From: Pseudomonas vanderleydeniana
GTDB lineage: Bacteria; Pseudomonadota; Gammaproteobacteria; Pseudomonadales; Pseudomonadaceae
Direction: 5' to 3'
Assembly: GCF_014268755.2 (NCBI RefSeq)
Contig: NZ_CP077093.1
Coordinates: 496,001-560,000, forward strand
DNA length: 64,000 nucleotides
In this document: positions 1-9,303 of the stretch, one piece after another
Layout: every line of letters begins with the position of its first letter
Numbering within the stretch: the stretch's first letter is position 1
The notes under the pieces: generated by a model
Seen by the model: only the letters and a program-made list of their open reading frames with translations
Told to the model about the DNA's origin: nothing
Database searches by the model: none
Program-made: the position numbers and the translations under genes

Positions 1-5
1 ATCCC

Positions 6-138
6 TGTAGGAGCGTGGCTTGCCCGCGATCGGCTGCGAAGCAGTCGTAAAATCACCTCACACGGTGTTTCTGGCGAAGCGCGTTCTCAGGGCTTGCGAG
101 TGCTTCGCACTCGATCGCGGGCAAGCCACGCTCCTACA
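6..138. repeat. Inverted REP pair (REPIN-like)
   Basis: Two 25-base copies of the Pseudomonas REP palindrome lie head to head at 6-30 and 114-138 and are exact reverse complements. The core is GCGGGCAAGCCACGCTCCTA. The pair lies just past the stop of the minus-strand lsfA gene, a usual extragenic position, and could fold into a long cruciform or a transcript-stabilising stem. Confidence 0.9.
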
Positions 139-170
139 AGGGGAGGTGCTGGCTGCCCGCCGGAAGGGCC

Positions 171-809
171 TCAACGATTGGGTTGCGGGGTCAGGCGCAG
201 GTACGGTTTCACCGCGCGGTAGCCCTTGGGGAAGCGCCGCTTGATCTCTTCCTCGTCCTTGAGCGATGGCACGATCACCACTTCGTCACCGTCCTGCCAG
301 TTGGCCGGGGTGGCGACCTTGTGGTTGTCGGTCAGCTGCAGCGAGTCGATCACCCGCAGGATCTCGTGGAAGTTGCGGCCGGTGCTCGCCGGGTAGGTGA
401 TGGTCAGCCGGATCTTCTTGTTCGGGTCGATCACGAACAGAGAGCGCACGGTAAGGGTATCGCTGGCATTGGGGTGGATCAGGTCGTACAGGTCGGACAC
501 CTTGCGATCGGCATCGGCCAGGATCGGAAAGTTGACGACGGTGTGCTGGGTTTCGTTGATGTCCTCGATCCACTTGTGGTGCGAGTCCACCGGGTCCACG
601 GACAGGGCGATGGCCTTGACGCCGCGCTGGGCGAATTCGTCCTTGAGCTTGGCGGTGAAGCCCAGCTCCGTGGTGCACACCGGGGTGAAGTCCGCCGGGT
701 GGGAAAACAGCACGCCCCAGCTGTCGCCGAGCCACTCATGGAAACGAATCTTGCCGGCGCTGGAATCCTGTTCGAAGTCGGGGGCGATGTCGCCCAGTCT
801 GAGGCTCAT
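171..809 (-). CDS. lsfA: 1-Cys peroxiredoxin (LsfA type)
   Basis: 212-aa peroxiredoxin of the Prx6/1-Cys class, which reduces hydrogen peroxide and organic peroxides in the cytoplasm. The peroxidatic motif FTPVCTTE places the catalytic cysteine at residue 45; the long C-terminal arm (from about residue 150, PANWQDGDEV onward) is typical of the 1-Cys group. In Pseudomonas the family member LsfA is known as a sulfate-starvation-induced protein, which fits its position near tauABCD. The start is preceded by an AGGAGCA ribosome binding site. An AT-rich palindrome lies 65 bases upstream. AhpC-type 2-Cys enzymes are excluded by the arm and length. Confidence 0.9.
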   Translation of the reverse strand: MSLRLGDIAPDFEQDSSAGKIRFHEWLGDSWGVLFSHPADFTPVCTTELGFTAKLKDEFAQRGVKAIALSVDPVDSHHKWIEDINETQHTVVNFPILADADRKVSDLYDLIHPNASDTLTVRSLFVIDPNKKIRLTITYPASTGRNFHEILRVIDSLQLTDNHKVATPANWQDGDEVVIVPSLKDEEEIKRRFPKGYRAVKPYLRLTPQPNR

Positions 810-873
810 GTGCTGCTCCTTGGGTGAAGGTTCGTGGGAGTTACTCTGCCTTGAGTGTGGATAAAATAAAAAG

Positions 874-891
874 AATAAATATCGATTTATT
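874..891. promoter_or_regulatory. AT-rich inverted repeat upstream of lsfA
   Basis: AATAAAT and ATTTATT form perfect 7-base arms around ATCG in the probable lsfA promoter. It may be an operator for a sulfur-status regulator, but I cannot match it to a named factor; AT-rich palindromes also occur by chance in promoters. Confidence 0.4.
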
Positions 892-1070
892 TAGAAGATA
901 AGTGAATATTAAAAAGTTCTTCATTGGACGCCGCAAGCGGCCAGGCGCACTCTTGTCCACAGCTTGTGAGAGGGCTAAGGGGATGTAACTCAGTGGAGTG
1001 CCGAACGCCGTGATGTCGAGGTTTGGCGGGAGGCTGAAGCTGAAGGTAGTGCTGTATGCAAGACGTGAAG

Positions 1071-1101
1071 CACTCGGCCCGGCATTGCGCCGGGCCGAGT
1101 G
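1071..1101 (-). terminator. Strong hairpin after the oprD-family gene
   Basis: CACTCGGCCCGGC and its 13-base exact complement enclose a 5-base loop 32 bases past the porin stop codon. There is no T-run on the minus strand, so it may act as an mRNA 3' stabiliser or a weak terminator rather than a classical intrinsic terminator. Confidence 0.6.
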
Positions 1102-1132
1102 TGGATCTTTTTACTAGACGGTCACGCGCTTC

Positions 1133-2479
1133 TTACAGCAGCGGGATCGAGTAGCTGACGATCAGGCGGTTTTCGTCCTGCGAACGGGTGTTCGGCAGGT
1201 CGGTACGCCACATCGCGTTTTTCCAGGCGAAGCCCAGGTTCTTGAAGGTGCCTTCCGGTACGACGTAGGCCAGGCTGATGTCGCGTTCCCACTCGCTATG
1301 GTCGCCAGTGGTGGTGTTGATATTGTCACCGTGCAGGTAGGTAACGCCTGCGGTCAGGCCAGGTACGCCGAGCTTGGCGAAGTCATAGGCGTAGCGAGCC
1401 TGCCAGGTGCGCTCGCCGGCACGGGCGAACTTCTGGATCTGCACGTCGGTGATGGTGCTGTTGGACGAACCGTCACCCTGGTTCAGCCAAGGGAAGTCAC
1501 TGTCGCCCTTGGTGTACTGGTAGCCTGCACCGAAGGTGTGACCTTCAACCGAGTACAAGGCCAGGTAGCTGTACAGGTCGTTGTCGACCTTGCCCTTGAC
1601 CTTGGTGGCGTTGGTAGGGTGATCCGAATACCAGCCGGAGGTGTAGTAGGCTGCGGTGTCGCCGTTGGAACCGTTGTCACGGCTGCGGTAGTAGCGCAGG
1701 TCGCTCTTCAGCACGCCAGGACCGATGGCCCAGTTGTGTACCAGGCCCAGGAAGTTCTGCGAGTAGAAGTCCTTCAGTTCGCCGTAGTAGTACGAAGCGG
1801 TCAGATCCTTGGTGATCTTGTAGTCCGCACCACCATAGTAGAACTTGTTGCTGCGACGGCCAGTCGAGGTCGGGTTGTTGGCGCCGGCAATCGACAGACC
1901 TTCGTCGTTGGTGGAGTTACGGCCTTTGGCTGCGTTGATCAGGCCACCGGTCAGAGTCAGATCTTTGATCTCGTTGGATTTCAGCTCGCCACCGGTGAAG
2001 GTTTGTGGCAGCAGGCGACCGTCGTTGGTCTTGATGACCGGGTTGTTCGGCTGCAGGGTGCCGATCTTCAGTTCGGTCTGGGAAACCTTGACCTTACCGG
2101 TCAGCCCCAGGCTTGCGAAATCAGGGACGGCACGGCTGTTCGAGCCGCTGGTGGATTCGGTCGGGAACATCGAGCTACCGTAGGAGGTAGTGGTTGCGCC
2201 ATTGGTGCCGCGACCGGAGTCCAAGCGAACACCATACAGAGCGATAGCGTCTACACCGAACTGAACGGTGCCTTGGGTATAACCCGAGATGAAGCGCAAG
2301 TCGAAGCCTTGGCCCCATTCTTCAGACTTGTTTTGGCCGGTGCCATCACGGTTATCGGTATTGATGTAGAAGTTGCGCAGACCCAGAGTGGCCTTGCTGT
2401 CTTCGATGAAACCTGCGGCGCTCGCCTGCTGCGCCAGGACCCCCACGGCCACAGCCAGGGCCAGAGTGGACTTCTTCAT
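1133..2479 (-). CDS. OprD-family outer-membrane porin
   Basis: 448-aa porin of the OprD family, an 18-strand barrel for small solutes. The chosen start (MKKSTLALAV) has an AGAGGAG ribosome site 8 bases upstream; a longer frame adding six residues would place that site inside the gene. The signal peptide ends at ASA (residue 21). Family marks include the conserved N-terminus (FIEDSKATLGLRNFYINTD), Ser/Thr-rich external loops at about 75-105, and a C-terminal strand ending IPLL. Its position between lsfA and tauABCD suggests a sulfonate or other organosulfur substrate, but this is inference; OprD paralogues cannot be assigned a substrate from sequence alone. Confidence 0.9.
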   Translation of the reverse strand: MKKSTLALAVAVGVLAQQASAAGFIEDSKATLGLRNFYINTDNRDGTGQNKSEEWGQGFDLRFISGYTQGTVQFGVDAIALYGVRLDSGRGTNGATTTSYGSSMFPTESTSGSNSRAVPDFASLGLTGKVKVSQTELKIGTLQPNNPVIKTNDGRLLPQTFTGGELKSNEIKDLTLTGGLINAAKGRNSTNDEGLSIAGANNPTSTGRRSNKFYYGGADYKITKDLTASYYYGELKDFYSQNFLGLVHNWAIGPGVLKSDLRYYRSRDNGSNGDTAAYYTSGWYSDHPTNATKVKGKVDNDLYSYLALYSVEGHTFGAGYQYTKGDSDFPWLNQGDGSSNSTITDVQIQKFARAGERTWQARYAYDFAKLGVPGLTAGVTYLHGDNINTTTGDHSEWERDISLAYVVPEGTFKNLGFAWKNAMWRTDLPNTRSQDENRLIVSYSIPLL

Positions 2480-3165
2480 TGGTCTTGCTCCTCTCATTTC
2501 TAATTTTTGTATTTCTGGTTGGCTCGGGATCTACGCCCCTCTGGCGCCACAGATTGCGCGATTAGCGCCGGATCGTGACTGGTAAGTCAATCATGACAAA
2601 CCGTGTCTACGACTTTGGTCTAACCACTGTTGTTTGGTCCATGCAGAGTAATGACTTTGTCATAAACCCAAAAAGAATCATTTCGTCCTTTTTTAGACGA
2701 TCCAGGAATATCGTGCGCTAACAAGCGCTACCGCCAGGGTTCTCTATCGACCGCTGGGCTCATTCCTGAAAAGTATTTTTCGCCTCTTTTTTAGAACTGC
2801 CGACCAACGGAAGCGTCTCCGTACGTCATCAGCGATCAAAAAGGCGACGCAATCATGGCTAAACGCTGCCACTCCCGTCAATTTATTACAGCATTTGTCC
2901 GCAGCAAGATTGCCACGCGGCTGTCATATTCCGACGTTCGGTCCAGAGCGTGACTGCCCGGACGGACCCACAACCGTAGATCATGACGCACCAGGCCGCC
3001 AGCTCGATTGTTTCAGTTCCAAGACAGCAGCCCCGGTTTTCGGGGACATGGCGGTTCACTTTCCCCTCATAAGCTAATTCTAATAAGTTATTTATTTTAA
3101 GATTCTTAGATCATTTAGTCTTCTCGACATGCCGAGTCCCGGTCACCCGTTGAGGAGCTTCTGCG
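2480..3165. other. Long divergent intergenic region oprD/tauA
   Basis: 686 bases without a convincing gene; the 60-residue open frame at 2895-3077 lacks a ribosome site and any family resemblance. It should hold the oprD promoter (2500-2720, where TTTGGTC occurs twice, at 2614-2620 and 2633-2639) and the tau promoter. 3070-3118 is a run of A/T-rich sequence just before the tauA leader. The middle (2720-3060) shows nothing recognisable. Confidence 0.5.
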
Positions 3166-4143
3166 ATGAAACCGAATTCCCCCCTCCGCCTGCTGGCGGC
3201 ACTGTCCCTGGCCGGGGCCAGCCTGTTCGCGCAGGCCGCCGATCTCACCGTGGCCTACCAGACCACCGTCGATCCGGCCAAGGTCGCCCAGGCCGACGGC
3301 ACCTATGAAAAGGTCAGCCAGGCCAAGATCGACTGGCGCAAGTTCGACAATGGCGCGGACGTCATCTCGGCCATCGCCTCGGGCGACGTGCAGATCGGTT
3401 ACCTCGGTTCCAGCCCGCTGACAGCGGCCATCACCCGCAAGGTGCCGGTGGAAACCTTCCTGATCGCCACCCAGATCGGCGCCGCCGAAGCCCTGGTTGC
3501 CCGCGACGGCTCCGGGATCAATTCACCGCAGGACCTGGTCGGCAAGAAAGTTGCCGTGCCGTTCGTTTCCACCGGCCACTACAGCCTGCTGGCCGCGCTG
3601 AAACACTGGAACATCGACCCGGCGAAGGTGCAGGTGCTCAACCTGGCGCCACCGGCGATCATTTCCGCCTGGAAGCGCGGCGATATCGACGCCACCTACG
3701 TCTGGGATCCGGCCCTGGGCGTGGCCAAGGAAAACGGCAAGGTGCTGATCACCTCCGGCGAACTGGCGAAATTCGGTGCGCCGACCTTCGATGCCTGGAT
3801 CGTACGCAAGGACTTTGCCGAGAAGCACCCGGAGATCGTCAAGGCGTTCGCCAAAGTGACGCTTGATGCCTACGCGCAATACCGAAAAGACCCACAGGCC
3901 TGGCTGGCCGACAAAGGCAACGTCGACAAGCTGGTCAAGCTTTCCGGCGCCAAGGCGAGCGACATTCCACTGCTGCTGCAGGGCAACGTCTACCCGCTGG
4001 CGGCTGACCAGGTCACCGTCCTCGGCAAGCCAACCGCCCAGGCGATCACCGATACCGCGGCGTTCCTGAAGGAGCAGGGCAAGGTCGAGGCAGTCCTGCC
4101 GGACTATGCCCCTTACGTCAGCGCCAAGTTCATCACCAACTGA
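3166..4143 (+). CDS. tauA: Taurine ABC transporter, periplasmic binding protein
   Basis: 325-aa substrate-binding protein for taurine import. A signal peptide ends near residue 24 ([14 protein letters not shown]). The mature protein shows TauA/SsuA-type features: [31 protein letters not shown] in two stretches, FLIATQIG and [17 protein letters not shown] ribosome site precedes the ATG. It is the first gene of tauABCD, which follows without large gaps. Expression is expected under sulfate limitation in this family; no tau-specific regulator gene is adjacent. Confidence 0.95.
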   Translation: MKPNSPLRLLAALSLAGASLFAQAADLTVAYQTTVDPAKVAQADGTYEKVSQAKIDWRKFDNGADVISAIASGDVQIGYLGSSPLTAAITRKVPVETFLIATQIGAAEALVARDGSGINSPQDLVGKKVAVPFVSTGHYSLLAALKHWNIDPAKVQVLNLAPPAIISAWKRGDIDATYVWDPALGVAKENGKVLITSGELAKFGAPTFDAWIVRKDFAEKHPEIVKAFAKVTLDAYAQYRKDPQAWLADKGNVDKLVKLSGAKASDIPLLLQGNVYPLAADQVTVLGKPTAQAITDTAAFLKEQGKVEAVLPDYAPYVSAKFITN

Positions 4144-4190
4144 TCCCGCGAGCCTGCTTGCCCAGGCCCCGGACTGAGGAGCCCATCGCC

Positions 4191-4985
4191 ATGGCCTTGT
4201 TACAACTGGAGCGCATCAGCGCACAGTATCCCGGTGCGGCCGAGCCGGTGTTATCGGATATTTCCCTCAGCCTGGGGCCCCAGCAATTGCTGGTGGCCCT
4301 CGGGCCGTCGGGCAGCGGCAAGACATCGCTGCTGAACCTGATCGCCGGGTTCGTCGAACCCAGTGCCGGGCGCATCACCCTCGACGGCGTGCCGGTCAAG
4401 GGACCGGGTGCCGAGCGTGGCGTGGTGTTCCAGGACGATGCCCTGTTGCCCTGGCAGGATGTGCTGGCCAACGTCGGCTTCGGCCTGGAACTGGCCGGTG
4501 TGCCGCGCGAGCGGCGCGAGGCCCGGGCACGGGAAATGCTCGCGCTGGTCGACCTGGCGAACTTCGATTCGCGACGTATCTGGCAACTGTCCGGTGGCCA
4601 GAAGCAGCGCGTCGGCCTGGCCCGTGCGCTGGCGGCGGACCCTCGGGTGCTATTGATGGATGAGCCGTTCGGTGCCCTCGATGCCTTCACCCGCGAACAG
4701 ATGCAGGAGCTGTTGCTGCAGGTCTGGAAGCGCACCGCCAAGCCGGTGTTCCTGATTACCCACGACATTGAAGAAGCGGTATTCCTTGCCACCGACCTGA
4801 TTCTGCTGGCGCCCAACCCGGGGCGGGTGGTGGAACACCTGAAGCTGGATTTCGGCCAGCGCTACAGCGCCGGTGAGTCGGCCCGCTCGATCAAGTCCGA
4901 TCCCCGTTTCATCGAAACCCGCGAGCACGTGCTGGCCCGTGTGTTCTCCCAGCGCAGTGCCGCCTCGCGGCAGGAGTTCGTATGA
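4191..4985 (+). CDS. tauB: Taurine ABC transporter, ATPase
   Basis: 264-aa ATP-binding subunit on the inner face of the membrane. Walker A (GPSGSGKTS), Q-loop ([11 protein letters not shown]), signature (LSGGQKQR) and Walker B ([12 protein letters not shown]) are all present. The start MALLQLER is chosen because a GAGGAG site ends 9 bases before it; an upstream in-frame ATG at 4158 lacks such a site. The gene overlaps tauC by 4 bases (ATGA). Confidence 0.95.
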   Translation: MALLQLERISAQYPGAAEPVLSDISLSLGPQQLLVALGPSGSGKTSLLNLIAGFVEPSAGRITLDGVPVKGPGAERGVVFQDDALLPWQDVLANVGFGLELAGVPRERREARAREMLALVDLANFDSRRIWQLSGGQKQRVGLARALAADPRVLLMDEPFGALDAFTREQMQELLLQVWKRTAKPVFLITHDIEEAVFLATDLILLAPNPGRVVEHLKLDFGQRYSAGESARSIKSDPRFIETREHVLARVFSQRSAASRQEFV

Positions 4986-5812
4986 GCAGCTATGAATTGC
5001 CGGCGGCCACCGCCACCCCATCGAGCGCGCCGGCTGTGCGCCGCAGCCTGGGCACCCGCTGGATCAGCGTCCTGACCCTGCTGGGTCTGATCGCGTTGTG
5101 GTGGGCTGTCACCGCGTTCGGCGTGATCGAACCGCTGTTCCTGCCACCGCCCTCGGCAGTCCTGGAAAAAGGCTGGCTGCTGGCGACCAGGGGCTACATG
5201 GACGCGACCCTGTGGCAGCACCTCGCCGCCAGTCTCGGGCGGATCGGCCTGGCGCTGGGCATCGCGGTGCTGACCGCCATCCCGGTCGGCATCGCCATCG
5301 GCCACAACCGGATTGCGCGGGGCATTCTCGACCCGCTGATCGAGTTCTACCGGCCGATTCCGCCGCTGGCCTACCTGCCTTTGATCGTGATCTGGTGCGG
5401 TATCGGCGAGCTGTCGAAAGTGCTGTTGATCTACCTGGCGATCTTCGCCCCGATCGCCATTGCGACCGCCACCGGCGTGCGCACCGTCGACCCGGCCAAG
5501 CTGCGCGTGGCATTGTCGCTGGGCGCGACCCGGGCACAGTTGATTCGCCATGTGATCCTGCCCAGCGCCTTGCCCGACATCCTCACCGGTGTGCGCATCG
5601 GGCTGGGTGTCGGCTGGTCGACGCTGGTCGCTGCCGAACTGATCGCGGCCACCAGCGGCCTGGGTTTCATGGTCCAGTCGGCAGCGCAGTTCCTGGTGAC
5701 CGACGTGGTGGTGCTGGGGATCCTGGTCATCGCCCTGATCGCCTTCGCCATGGAAATGGGCCTGCGCGCCCTGCAACGCAAGCTGGTGCCGTGGCACGGC
5801 CAGGCTCACTGA
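4982..5812 (+). CDS. tauC: Taurine ABC transporter, permease
   Basis: 276-aa integral membrane permease with about six hydrophobic segments (first at about 28-45, last at about 240-258). The EAA-type cytoplasmic loop that contacts TauB is visible as [20 protein letters not shown] (about 180-200). Start overlaps the tauB stop, implying translational coupling. Confidence 0.95.
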   Translation: MSSYELPAATATPSSAPAVRRSLGTRWISVLTLLGLIALWWAVTAFGVIEPLFLPPPSAVLEKGWLLATRGYMDATLWQHLAASLGRIGLALGIAVLTAIPVGIAIGHNRIARGILDPLIEFYRPIPPLAYLPLIVIWCGIGELSKVLLIYLAIFAPIAIATATGVRTVDPAKLRVALSLGATRAQLIRHVILPSALPDILTGVRIGLGVGWSTLVAAELIAATSGLGFMVQSAAQFLVTDVVVLGILVIALIAFAMEMGLRALQRKLVPWHGQAH

Positions 5813-5860
5813 CAGACTGATCCAGCCGAGCGCTCGGCACGTATTTGAAGAGAACCGACC

Positions 5861-6694
5861 ATGAGCCTGACCATTACTCCCCTGAGCGCGGCCCTGGGCG
5901 CGCAGATCGACGGCATTGCCCTGGGCGAACCGCTGAACATCGAGCAGCGCGACGCCATCGAGCAGGCGCTGCTCAAGCATCAGGTGCTGTTCTTCCGCAA
6001 CCAGCCGTTGAACCCGCAGCAGCAGGCGGCGTTCGCGGCGAATTTTGGCGACCTGCATATCCACCCGATCTACCCGAACGTACCGGAACAGCCGCAGGTG
6101 CTGGTCCTCGATACGGCCGTCACCGACGTGCGCGACAACGCGATCTGGCACACCGACGTGACCTTCCTGCCGACCCCGGCGCTTGGCGCCGTGCTGGCGG
6201 CCAAGCAGTTGCCAGCCTTTGGCGGCGACACCCTGTGGGCCAGCGGGATCGCGGCGTTCGAGGCGCTGTCGGCACCGTTGCAGCAATTGCTGGATGGGCT
6301 GACGGCGACGCACAACTTCATCAAGTCGTTTCCTGTCGAGCGTTTCGGCAGCACGCCCGAAGACCTGGCGCGCTGGGAGGAAACCCGCAGGAGCAACCCG
6401 CCGCTGTCTCATCCGGTGATTCGCACGCACCCGGTGAGCGGGCGCAAGGCGCTGTTCGTCAACGAGGGTTTCACCACCCGGATCAATGAGCTGGAGGAAG
6501 CGGAGAGCGAGGCGATTCTCAAGCTGCTGTTCGCCCACGCGACGCGCCCCGAGTTCACCATTCGCTGGCGCTGGCAGGAGAACGACGTGGCCTTCTGGGA
6601 CAACCGCGTGACCCAGCATTACGCGGTGGATGACTATCGGCCGAACCGGCGGGTGATGCACCGGGCGACCATCCTCGGCGACGCGCCGTTCTAG
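5861..6694 (+). CDS. tauD: Taurine dioxygenase
   Basis: 277-aa Fe(II)/2-oxoglutarate dioxygenase that splits taurine to sulfite and aminoacetaldehyde in the cytoplasm. The iron triad is H97-x-D99 (AIWHTDV) and H253 (TQHYA); R268 in MHRATILG is positioned for 2-oxoglutarate. Length equals the family norm. It lies 48 bases after tauC and ends the operon. The sulfite released would feed cysteine synthesis. Confidence 0.95.
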   Translation: MSLTITPLSAALGAQIDGIALGEPLNIEQRDAIEQALLKHQVLFFRNQPLNPQQQAAFAANFGDLHIHPIYPNVPEQPQVLVLDTAVTDVRDNAIWHTDVTFLPTPALGAVLAAKQLPAFGGDTLWASGIAAFEALSAPLQQLLDGLTATHNFIKSFPVERFGSTPEDLARWEETRRSNPPLSHPVIRTHPVSGRKALFVNEGFTTRINELEEAESEAILKLLFAHATRPEFTIRWRWQENDVAFWDNRVTQHYAVDDYRPNRRVMHRATILGDAPF

Positions 6695-6721
6695 CACTTC
6701 TCGGGTGGGCAGGCTGCATTG

Positions 6722-6827
6722 CCGTGGGAGCAGGATTTACCGATGCGTCGGACCGCCGCGAAGAACGATGACGCGCTAGTCCTGCACAACCGCGTCGCCT
6801 GGTTCGCGGATAAATCCGGCTCCCACA
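6722..6827. repeat. REP pair (GCGGATAAATCCGGCTCCCA type)
   Basis: A degenerate left copy at about 6722-6741 and a good right copy at 6805-6827 face each other between the converging tauD and tetR genes. The left copy continues into GCGTCGGACCGCCGCGAA (6745-6762), a sequence that recurs at 18764-18780. Confidence 0.8.
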
Positions 6828-6833
6828 AATCGT

Positions 6834-7472
6834 TCAGAGCGGGGTATCGCGCTTGGGCAGGTACGGCGGCAGGTACAGGCCCAGGTAGGCGTCGAACACC
6901 CGCATGCCTTCCTCGGCCATGCGCGGCGTGATCTGGTCGTGCAACTGCATCGACCGCGCGTAGACCCGGTCACCCAGCTCCATCGCCAGCGCGAACACAT
7001 CGACCTCCGTCGGCAGCGTCGGCAGTTCGAAGTGGCGGATGAACAGCTTGTGCATCAGGTCGCCCAGCTCGATGTCGTGCTGGCGGTCGGCCTGGGTCAC
7101 TTCGGTCAGGCCGTGCTGGGCGAGAATCAACTGCCGCGCTGCGGCGTCTTCGCTGTAGATCACCAGCATGCGCTGTTCCACCAGGCGTGACAGGTCGCGC
7201 CAGCTGCCGAGGCTGGCGTGGTCGATCGGTGCCTGCAGGCAGGCGCGGAACGCCGCGTGGACATCGGCGGTGAGCGCTTCGAGCAGGGCCGGGACGCTGG
7301 CGAAGAAGTGATACACCGACGACGGCGGGATCTGTGCGCGTTCGGCCACGCTGTAGATCGACAGGTTGGCCACGCCCTCGGCGGCCAGCAGGGTGCGTGC
7401 GGCATCGAGGATCGAGTCGATCCGCGCTTGGCTGCGTGCACGGGGTTTGCGGGCGGTGGAGGGGCGGGGCAT
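6834..7472 (-). CDS. TetR-family transcriptional regulator
   Basis: 212-aa TetR regulator. The N-terminal helix-turn-helix is clear at about 16-62 (RIDSILDAARTLLAAEGVAN, then AERAQIPPSSVYHFF); the rest is an all-helical ligand domain. It lies just downstream of spuI on the same strand but beyond an intrinsic terminator. In P. aeruginosa a TetR regulator of agmatine genes (AguR) sits near spuI, so a polyamine/agmatine role is plausible; this is inference from position only, and here aguA is about 48 kb away. Regulation of the convergent tau operon is less likely because no shared promoter exists. Confidence 0.85.
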   Translation of the reverse strand: MPRPSTARKPRARSQARIDSILDAARTLLAAEGVANLSIYSVAERAQIPPSSVYHFFASVPALLEALTADVHAAFRACLQAPIDHASLGSWRDLSRLVEQRMLVIYSEDAAARQLILAQHGLTEVTQADRQHDIELGDLMHKLFIRHFELPTLPTEVDVFALAMELGDRVYARSMQLHDQITPRMAEEGMRVFDAYLGLYLPPYLPKRDTPL

Positions 7473-7590
7473 GGTGTTCTCCGACAGGGGCTGCGGAGAT
7501 TGTACGCGAGGACGGTTCGGCGGTGTCTTGTGGCGAGCGGGCTTGTCGGGGTGTCAGCCACCGCGAAGAAGGCGCCTCGATGTTCCTGCC

Positions 7591-7625
7591 AAAAAAAACG
7601 CCGCGGGCCCAGGGCCGGCGGCGTT
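7591..7625 (-). terminator. Intrinsic terminator of spuI
   Basis: On the minus strand AACGCCGCCGGCCC pairs with GGGCCCGCGGCGTT and is followed by eight T residues in all. It begins 24 bases after the spuI stop. Confidence 0.9.
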
Positions 7626-7648
7626 CTTCCTTCTATTACCGCAACCGC

Positions 7649-9025
7649 TTACACGGTATGCAGGTACCAGTTGTACTCAAGGTCCGAGATGGAGTGTTCG
7701 AACTCCTCCAACTCACTCTCCTTGCAGGCGACGAAGATATCGATGTACTTCGGATCGATGTACCTGGCCATGATCTCGCTGTCGTCCAGCTCGCGCAGGG
7801 CATCGCGCAGGTTGTTCGGCAGGCTCTGCTCGTTCTGCTCGTAGCTGTTGCCCTCGGTCGGTGCCGGTGGCTCGACCTTGTTGGTCAGGCCGTGGTGCAC
7901 GCCAGCCAGGACCGAAGCCATCAGCAGGTACGGGTTGGCATCGGCGCCGGCCACGCGGTGCTCCAGGCGTACGGCATCCGGCGAGCCGGTCGGTACGCGC
8001 AGGGCCACGGTGCGGTTGTCCAGGCCCCAGCTCGGCGAGTTCGGTACGTAGAACTGCGCACCGAAACGGCGGTAGGAGTTGACGTTGGGGCAGAGGAAGG
8101 CCATCTGCGCGGGCAGGGTCTCGAGCACACCGCCGATCGCGTGACGCAGCGCGGCGTTCTGCTCGGGATCCTCGCTGGCAAAGATATTCTTGCCGTCTTT
8201 GTCGAGTACCGAGATGTGGACATGCAGGCCGTTGCCCGCCTGGCCCGGGTAGGGCTTGGCCATGAAGGTGGTGTCCATCTCATGGTCGTAGGCGATGTTC
8301 TTGATCAGGCGCTTGAGCAGGACCGCGTAGTCGCAGGCCTTGATCGGGTCGGCCACGTGGTGCAGGTTGACTTCGAACTGTGCCGGGGCGCTCTCCTTGA
8401 CGATGGCGTCGGCGGGAATCCCTTGCTCCTTGGCACCTTCGAGGATGTCCTGGAGGCAGTCGACGTATTCGTCGAGATCGTCGATCAGGTAGACCTGGGT
8501 CGAGTGCGGGCGTTTGCCGGAGATCGGGGAGCGGGGCGGTTGTGGGCGGCCATTCACGTTCTCCTGGTCGATCAGGTAGAACTCGAGTTCGAAGGCGGCG
8601 CAGATGGTCAGACCGAGGTCGTCAAACTTGCTTACAACTTGGCGGAGCACTTCACGGGGGTCGGCGAAGAATGGCTCGCCTTCCAGTTCGTGCATGGTCA
8701 TCAACAGTTGCGCGGTGGGGCGTTTTTGCCAGGGTTCGTTGCTCAGGGTGCCGGGGATGGGATAACAGATCCGGTCGGCGTCGCCGATGTCCAATCCCAG
8801 GCCGGTGCTTTCCACCGTAGAGCCGTTGATATCCAGGGCAAAAAGTGAGGCCGGCAGGTTGATGCCTTTCTCGTAAACCTTGTGGAGGCTGGTGCGTTCG
8901 ATGCGCTTGCCTCGCACCACACCATTCATATCCGCAATCAGAAGGTCAACGTACAGAACCTCAGGATGTTCCTTAAGGAACACGTTCGCTTCGTTAAGCT
9001 GAACGGCACGCGGGGGTACCGACAT
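7649..9025 (-). CDS. spuI: Gamma-glutamyl polyamine synthetase (glutamine synthetase family)
   Basis: 458-aa member of the glutamine synthetase superfamily (GlnA3/PuuA-like). It is expected to ligate L-glutamate to putrescine or a related polyamine with ATP. The catalytic domain shows QFEVNLHH (metal-binding strand), KPYPGQAGNGLHVHIS and NSYRRFGAQFYVP, all family hallmarks; the N-terminal beta-grasp part includes ADMNGVVRGKRI. Divergent from spuA, as in the P. aeruginosa PA0296/PA0297 arrangement, so the spuI name rests on both sequence type and order. A second synthetase, spuB, lies in the divergent operon. Confidence 0.88.
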   Translation of the reverse strand: MSVPPRAVQLNEANVFLKEHPEVLYVDLLIADMNGVVRGKRIERTSLHKVYEKGINLPASLFALDINGSTVESTGLGLDIGDADRICYPIPGTLSNEPWQKRPTAQLLMTMHELEGEPFFADPREVLRQVVSKFDDLGLTICAAFELEFYLIDQENVNGRPQPPRSPISGKRPHSTQVYLIDDLDEYVDCLQDILEGAKEQGIPADAIVKESAPAQFEVNLHHVADPIKACDYAVLLKRLIKNIAYDHEMDTTFMAKPYPGQAGNGLHVHISVLDKDGKNIFASEDPEQNAALRHAIGGVLETLPAQMAFLCPNVNSYRRFGAQFYVPNSPSWGLDNRTVALRVPTGSPDAVRLEHRVAGADANPYLLMASVLAGVHHGLTNKVEPPAPTEGNSYEQNEQSLPNNLRDALRELDDSEIMARYIDPKYIDIFVACKESELEEFEHSISDLEYNWYLHTV

Positions 9026-9303
9026 GATGCAACACCTTTGTTGTTAAAAATATCAATCATTGATCTTTTCTGGTTTCAGTCAACCCGAACGGCATGCCGA
9101 AGTCAAGCGAGGCAATTTTTGCCCTGAAAAAGCGCTCGAGTGGCTTTTTTGGGGCATTTTGGGGCGGTTTTTTCCCCGAGAACCGCTTGGGCACCGCAGG
9201 CTTGAGCGGGCCGTGTTGTATTTTTTACGGGGGTGTTGTGTAAAAAAATGAACAAGGCTAAGCTCGATTAAAACCCATAACAGCAATAATACCGGGGTGC
9301 TTC
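9026..9303. promoter_or_regulatory. Divergent control region spuI/spuA
   Basis: 278 bases between the divergent starts. The spuI side is AT-rich (9035-9065); 9125-9250 contains unusual T/G-tracts (TTTTTTGGGGCATTTTGGGG). Promoters for both transcripts must lie here, but I cannot assign -35/-10 boxes with confidence. Confidence 0.5.

Larger units (their letters stand above)
810..1132. other. Intergenic region lsfA-oprD: promoter and hairpin
   Basis: No gene is seen. The lsfA-proximal part (860-920) is strongly AT-rich and probably holds the lsfA promoter and the inverted repeat at 874-891. The distal part has the hairpin at 1071-1101 that follows the oprD stop. Nothing recognisable in 925-1065. 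Confidence 0.6.

Noticed and set aside
2895..3077. 60-codon frame in the tauA upstream region
   Set aside because: No ribosome site, odd composition and no resemblance to any protein.
4862..6697. 611-codon antisense frame opposite tauC/tauD
   Set aside because: Composition is Gln/Arg/Gly/His-rich mirror of the tau genes, no family resemblance.
6834..7472. Naming the TetR gene aguR
   Set aside because: Position near spuI is suggestive, but aguA is far away and the twin palindromes before aguA do not appear upstream of this gene, so the name is not assigned.
9150..9250. Possible sigma-54 promoter near GGGCAC before spuA
   Set aside because: The spacing between the GG and GC elements does not fit a -24/-12 box.
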